DNA of 7,612 nucleotides from Cellulomonas sp. (GTDB lineage: Bacteria > Actinomycetota > Actinomycetes > Actinomycetales > Cellulomonadaceae), in assembly GCA_031178805.1 (NCBI GenBank), contig JAPSIJ010000094.1:1-7612 (forward strand). The letters run 5' to 3'. The number at the start of each line of letters is the position of its first letter. Position 1 is the first letter of the stretch. The position numbers and the translations under genes are program-made. The notes below the pieces were generated by a model. That model ran no database searches. It saw only the letters and a list, made by a program, of their open reading frames with translations, and was not told the origin of the DNA. Shown piece after piece: positions 4,550-7,612 of this stretch.

Positions 4550-5584
4550 TCACCAGGCCGCGGCGAGGGCCTCCAGCGTGGCGACCCGGTCGGCGACGTC
4601 GTACGTCGTGGCCGTGACGACCAGCTCGTCGGCGCCCGTGCGGCGCACCAGCTCGCGGAGCCGCTCGACCGCCCGGCCCGCGGTGGTCGCGACCTGCGTG
4701 CCGGGCACCCGGGCGAAGAAGTCCCGCGCGGTGTCCGGGTCGAGCGACGCGAGCATCTGCTCGGCGGTCTCCGGCGTCTCGATCGGCGCGAGCGCCCCGC
4801 GGCTGCGCAGCCGCAGCGACATCACCTTGCTCGGGCCCGCCAGCCAGTCGGCGCGCTCGTCGGACTCCGCGACGATCACCGACGCGGACACCATCAGGTG
4901 CGGGGCGTCCAGCACGGCGGACGGCCGGAACGCCGCCCGGTACACCTCGGCCGCCTGCGTGGTGATGCCGGTGCCGAAGTGGTGCGCGTAGGAGAACGGC
5001 AGCCCGAGCTCGCCGGCGAGCTGGGCGCTGAACGTGCTGGACCCGAGCAGCCAGACCTGCGGCGTGCCCGTCGGCGCCGGCGTCGCGGTCAGGCGGGAGG
5101 CGGTGGCGCTGGCGGCGCGGCCGGCAGGCAGCTGGCCGAGCAGGTGCAGCACGTCGAGCAGCTCGGCGGGGAAGTCCTCGGCGCCGAGGCCCTCCACCGT
5201 GCGGCGCAGCGCGGCGGCGGTCGCCGGGTCGGCGCCCGGGGCGCGGCCGATGCCCAGGTCGATCCGGCCGGGGTGCAGCGCCTCGAGCATCGCGAACTGC
5301 TCGGCGATCACCAGCGGCGGGTGGTTCGGCAGCATCACGCCGCCGGAGCCCAGCCGGATCCGCTCGGTCGACGCCGCCAGGTGCGCGAGCAGCACGCCGG
5401 GGGAGGTGGACGCGACGGCGGGCATCGAGTGGTGCTCGGCCACCCAGAACCGCCGGTAGCCCAGCGCGTCGGCGCGGCGCGCGAGGGTGGTGGAGTCGGC
5501 CAGGGCGTCTGCGCTGGTGCGGTCCGCGCCCACGGGCGACAGGTCGAGGACGGACAGCGGGACGGCGGGGGTGTCGGTGCTCAC
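4550..5584 (-). CDS. LLM-class flavin-dependent oxidoreductase, YhbW-like (MsnO8-type)
   Basis: This is a 344-residue luciferase-like monooxygenase. Such enzymes are TIM barrels that bind FMN(H2), supplied by a partner reductase. The substrate cannot be inferred. The sequence closely follows the uncharacterised E. coli YhbW pattern: SVLDLSPV (11-18), FWVAEHHSMPAVAS (46-59), RLGSGGVMLPNHPPLVIAEQF (77-97), HPGRIDLGIGRAPG (104-117), VWLLGSSTFSAQLAGELGLPFSYAHHF (177-203) and a C-terminal GADELVVT (317-324). The length is normal. The start is GTG at 5584. No later in-frame start precedes the conserved VPLSVLDL, so this start is effectively forced. CAGGG abuts the GTG but is too close for a normal Shine-Dalgarno. 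A strong hairpin ends only 11 bases upstream. Transcription may continue into the META gene 34 bases downstream. Confidence 0.92.
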   Translation of the reverse strand: MSTDTPAVPLSVLDLSPVGADRTSADALADSTTLARRADALGYRRFWVAEHHSMPAVASTSPGVLLAHLAASTERIRLGSGGVMLPNHPPLVIAEQFAMLEALHPGRIDLGIGRAPGADPATAAALRRTVEGLGAEDFPAELLDVLHLLGQLPAGRAASATASRLTATPAPTGTPQVWLLGSSTFSAQLAGELGLPFSYAHHFGTGITTQAAEVYRAAFRPSAVLDAPHLMVSASVIVAESDERADWLAGPSKVMSLRLRSRGALAPIETPETAEQMLASLDPDTARDFFARVPGTQVATTAGRAVERLRELVRRTGADELVVTATTYDVADRVATLEALAAAW

Positions 5585-5595
5585 CCCTGCGACAA

Positions 5596-5632
5596 CGCGG
5601 CGGCCCGGGAGGTGCTTCCCGGGTCCGCCGCG
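5596..5632 (-). terminator. Strong hairpin between gdhA and the oxidoreductase gene
   Basis: A 15-base-pair stem, CGCGGCGG-CCCGGGA (5596-5610) against TCCCGGG-T-CCGCCGCG (5617-5632), is interrupted only by one bulged T and closes a 6-base loop GGTGCT. It begins 43 bases after the gdhA stop and on the minus strand is followed by TTGTCG, a poor U-tract. It is the most stable-looking hairpin in the window and a good candidate gdhA terminator. It ends just 11 bases before the oxidoreductase GTG, so it may also act as a leader structure of that gene. Confidence 0.65.
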
Positions 5633-5652
5633 TCGCGGGTCACACCGTGCTC

Positions 5653-5674
5653 GTCAGCGGCCCGTCAGCGGCCC
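5653..5674 (-). repeat. Tandem 11-base repeat just after the gdhA stop
   Basis: GTCAGCGGCCC (plus-strand reading) occurs twice in tandem, at 5653-5663 and 5664-5674, and a third partial copy (GTCA) covers the gdhA stop. On the minus strand each unit brings a TGA. With an 11-base period, the three TGAs (5676-5678, 5665-5667, 5654-5656) fall in three different frames. This may be chance slippage duplication. Confidence 0.6.
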
Positions 5675-5675
5675 G

Positions 5676-6974
5676 TCACGGGTACAGGCCGCGCAGCTGG
5701 TGCGCCTCGGCCACCCGGCGCACGCCGATCACCAGCGCCGCGTCCCGCAGGGTGAGGCCGTCGGCCCGGGCCCGCTGCGCGACGGCGGCGTAGGCCGAGC
5801 GCATCCGGTGCTCCAGGCGGTCCTCGATCTCCCGCTCGGTCCACCAGTACGCCTGGTTCGCCTGGACCCACTCGAAGTAGGAGACGACCACGCCGCCGGC
5901 GTTGGCCAGGATGTCCGGCACCACGGTGATGCCGCGCTCGGCGAGCACCCGGTCGCCGCCGCTCGTGGTCGGGCCGTTCGCGCCCTCCACCACCCACCGG
6001 GCCTTGACGGTGCGGGCCGTCTGCTCGTCCAGCACGTCCTCGACGGCCGCGGGGATCAGCACGTCGACGTCCAGCGCGAGCAGCGCCGCGTTGTCCACGG
6101 GGTCGGCCCCGGGGAAGCCCACGACCGAGCCGGTGCTCGCGACGTGCGCCAGCAGCGCCGCCACGTCCAGCCCGCCGGGGGCGTGCACGCCGCCGTACTG
6201 GTCGCTCACGGCGACGACGCGCGCGCCGCCCTCGGCGAGGAACCGCGCGGCGTGCGAGCCGACCTTGCCGAAGCCCTGCACGGCCGCGGTGACCTCCGAC
6301 AGCTCCACGCCCGCGTCGGCGAGCGCCGCGGCGGTCACGTGCACCACGCCGCGGGACGTCGCCGTCGCGCGGCCCAGCGAGCCGCCCACCGCGAGCGGCT
6401 TGCCCGTGACCACGGCCGGGATCGTGTAGCCGGAGTTCACCGAGTAGGTGTCCATCACCCAGCTCATGGTCTGCTCCGTGGTGCCCACGTCGGGCGCCAT
6501 GATGTCCCGCTCGGGGCCGATGATCGGCATCACCTCGGAGGTGTACCGGCGGGTGACCCGCTCGAGCTCCGCGGCCGAGTAGCCCCGCGGGTCGATCGCC
6601 ACCCCGCCCTTGGCCCCGCCGTACGGCAGGTCCACCACGGCGCACTTCCAGGTCATCCACATCGCCAGCGCGCGCACCTCGTCGATGTCCACGCCGGGGG
6701 CGTACCGCAGGCCGCCCTTGCCCGGTCCGCGGGAGATGTTGTGCTGCACCCGGTAGCCGGCGTGCAGCTCGATCCGGCCGTCGTCCCGGCGCAGCGGGAC
6801 GGCGACGTGCAGCTCGCGCCGGGGCGTGGCGAGCATCTGGTGCAGGCCCTCGTCGTAGCCGAGCAGGTCGACGGCCGAGGTGAGCTGGGCCAGCGCGGTG
6901 ACCAGGGGTGAGGTCCGTGGCGGGCGGTCGGGCTCGGGGTGCGCGGCGGGCGTGGTGGGCACGGTCGCGGTCAT
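5676..6974 (-). CDS. gdhA: Glutamate dehydrogenase (GdhA)
   Basis: The enzyme interconverts glutamate with 2-oxoglutarate and ammonia, linking carbon and nitrogen metabolism in the cytoplasm. The product is 432 residues, normal for the hexameric class. The substrate and catalytic residues are all visible: K86 in GPGKGGLR, K110 in MTWKCAVV, K122 in PYGGAKGG and D162 in APDVGT. Their spacings (24, 12 and 40) equal those of K89, K113, K125 and D165 in the Clostridium symbiosum enzyme. The nucleotide fold carries QGFGKVGS (233-240), and S365 in VVVSYFEWVQ is placed to contact the side-chain carboxylate. It resembles the RocG/GudB type. NAD or NADP preference cannot be decided from sequence alone. 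The start is fixed by AGGAGG at 6982-6987, seven bases before the ATG. The open frame continues upstream into the neighbouring peptidase gene but there lacks family similarity. Confidence 0.96.
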   Translation of the reverse strand: MTATVPTTPAAHPEPDRPPRTSPLVTALAQLTSAVDLLGYDEGLHQMLATPRRELHVAVPLRRDDGRIELHAGYRVQHNISRGPGKGGLRYAPGVDIDEVRALAMWMTWKCAVVDLPYGGAKGGVAIDPRGYSAAELERVTRRYTSEVMPIIGPERDIMAPDVGTTEQTMSWVMDTYSVNSGYTIPAVVTGKPLAVGGSLGRATATSRGVVHVTAAALADAGVELSEVTAAVQGFGKVGSHAARFLAEGGARVVAVSDQYGGVHAPGGLDVAALLAHVASTGSVVGFPGADPVDNAALLALDVDVLIPAAVEDVLDEQTARTVKARWVVEGANGPTTSGGDRVLAERGITVVPDILANAGGVVVSYFEWVQANQAYWWTEREIEDRLEHRMRSAYAAVAQRARADGLTLRDAALVIGVRRVAEAHQLRGLYP

Positions 6975-7050
6975 GCAGGCGCCTCCTGGGCATCTGGTCC
7001 GCCGGCCCGGGCGCGGCCTCGTCGCCGCCCCCGCGGGTGAGCCGCCGGGT

Positions 7051-7077
7051 CGGGGCCACTGTGCCACACGGGCCCCG
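7051..7077 (-). terminator. Hairpin directly after the VanY-like gene, with a possible -10 in its loop
   Basis: CGGGGCC (7051-7057) pairs with GGCCCCG (7071-7077), and inside it TGTG (7060-7063) pairs with CACA (7065-7068). It begins two bases after the peptidase stop codon. There is no U-tract, so termination is only plausible. On the minus strand the inner segment reads CACAGT (7063-7058), which fits a loose actinobacterial -10 and could start a gdhA leader of about 75 bases. The rest of the 104-base spacer down to the gdhA Shine-Dalgarno shows nothing else recognisable. Confidence 0.4.
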
Positions 7078-7078
7078 G

Positions 7079-7612
7079 TCAGGAGGTGCGGCCGGGCCCG
7101 TACTCGAAGTGCCAGTACTCGGCGTACGGCTGGCCCTCGCGGACCCGGGCGGGGGCGTACCAGCCGTACGCGGGCCCGTTCGCCACCAGCCAGTCGTACC
7201 GCGGCGTGCCGAACCCGTACGTGCCGGGCCACTCCTGCACGTCCAGCGCCGTGCCCAGGCCGTGCGAGGAGGTGCCCGGCGCCGCGGCGAGGCCGCCGAA
7301 CGCCGCCTTCATCGCCACCTGGTCCTCGTAGGACCGGTAGGTGAGGTCGAGGTCGAGCGACGCGCCGAACTGCGCGCGGAACGCCTCGTTCAGCGCGGTG
7401 AGCGCGTCCGCCGCGTCGCAGCGCAGGTACTGGGTGAACCCGAGCTGGTCGGTGCCCCACGGCACCGCGCACATGGCGGAGGCCGGCATGTTGCCGTTGG
7501 AGCCGTCGCCGTCGGCGGTGGGCACCGAGGTCACCCACAGCACGTTGCCGGCGGCGTCCACGGGCCGGCCGTCCCGGTACCCGGCGATCCCCGCGGCGCC
7601 GGTGCCGGTGCC
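7079..7612 (-). CDS. VanY-like D-alanyl-D-alanine carboxypeptidase (peptidase M15), 5' end outside the window
   Basis: The frame is open from the right edge to the stop at 7079, giving 177 visible residues; the N-terminus is missing. The M15 zinc-peptidase core is intact. Zinc ligands H117 and D124 lie in SSHGLGTALD (115-124). The catalytic glutamate E165 and third ligand H168 lie in EYWHFEY (165-171), and the substrate-side LDLTYRSYEDQ (88-98) precedes them. Family members trim the terminal D-Ala from peptidoglycan stem peptides outside the membrane, so a signal peptide or anchor is expected upstream of the window. Two cysteines (C48 and C65) could form a disulfide, as in exported proteins. 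An in-frame GTG at 7561 is unlikely to be the true start, because the preceding residues (GYRDGRPV) read as continuous protein. gdhA follows on the same strand after 104 bases. Confidence 0.9.
   Translation of the reverse strand, partial: GTGTGAAGIAGYRDGRPVDAAGNVLWVTSVPTADGDGSNGNMPASAMCAVPWGTDQLGFTQYLRCDAADALTALNEAFRAQFGASLDLDLTYRSYEDQVAMKAAFGGLAAAPGTSSHGLGTALDVQEWPGTYGFGTPRYDWLVANGPAYGWYAPARVREGQPYAEYWHFEYGPGRTS

Noticed and set aside
5487..6911. Long open frame on the plus strand opposite gdhA (and similar long antisense frames at 4217-5755, 1964-3097, 1186-2331, 210-1610)
   Set aside because: These are Arg/Ala/Gly/His-rich frames with no recognisable domains. They lie antisense to, or out of frame with, well-identified genes. 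They arise because stop codons are rare at this GC content.
6975..7538. Upstream extension of the gdhA frame across the VanY-like gene
   Set aside because: The extra residues are low-complexity Arg/Ala/Gly with no family match. The AGGAGG seven bases before the ATG at 6974 sets the start, and the overlapped frame encodes an intact M15 peptidase core.
4550..7612. Mobile element, CRISPR array, tRNA or integration site as a cause of the mixed gene content
   Set aside because: No transposase or integrase sequence, terminal inverted repeats, regularly spaced repeats or tRNA-like cloverleaf were seen. Base composition and codon style are even across the window.

Overview
The window is very GC-rich (roughly three quarters G+C, with G or C at nearly all third codon positions) and gene-dense. 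The protein set points to a chromosomal segment of an actinobacterium, plausibly a Cellulomonas-like member of the Micrococcales: an actinobacterial-type HemQ with a distal histidine, a ferrochelatase with a cysteine-rich C-terminus, GTG starts, and -10-like elements close to start codons. The genus is inference only. I see no mobile element, CRISPR array, tRNA or rRNA, and no non-coding stretch longer than about 300 bases.

Layout, left to right. (1) Positions 1-714, minus strand: the start of a DUF1697 gene that runs off the left edge, preceded by a NYN-domain (PIN-like) putative RNase gene. (2) Positions 715-1358: a divergent intergenic region with an inverted repeat, then a MarR-family regulator on the plus strand. 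(3) Positions 1570-4152, plus strand: a HemG-like flavodoxin, a coproporphyrin ferrochelatase (hemH/cpfC) and a coproheme decarboxylase (hemQ/chdC). The last two overlap by ATGA. (4) Positions 4159-5584, minus strand: a small META-domain protein convergent with hemQ, and a luciferase-like flavin-dependent oxidoreductase. (5) Positions 5676-7612, minus strand: glutamate dehydrogenase (gdhA) and a VanY-like M15 D,D-carboxypeptidase that is cut by the right edge.

The clearest functional unit is the heme block. HemH and HemQ perform the last two steps of the coproporphyrin-dependent pathway: iron insertion into coproporphyrin III, then oxidative decarboxylation of coproheme to heme b. The flavodoxin upstream resembles HemG-type porphyrinogen oxidases and could supply or assist the preceding oxidation, but this is inference. 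The rest is ordinary housekeeping or accessory metabolism.

No wholly new system is evident. The observations most worth checking are the HemG-like/HemH/HemQ association, three genes with leaderless-type starts, a strong hairpin almost touching the start of the oxidoreductase gene, and a small hairpin whose arms carry the stop codons of two convergent genes.
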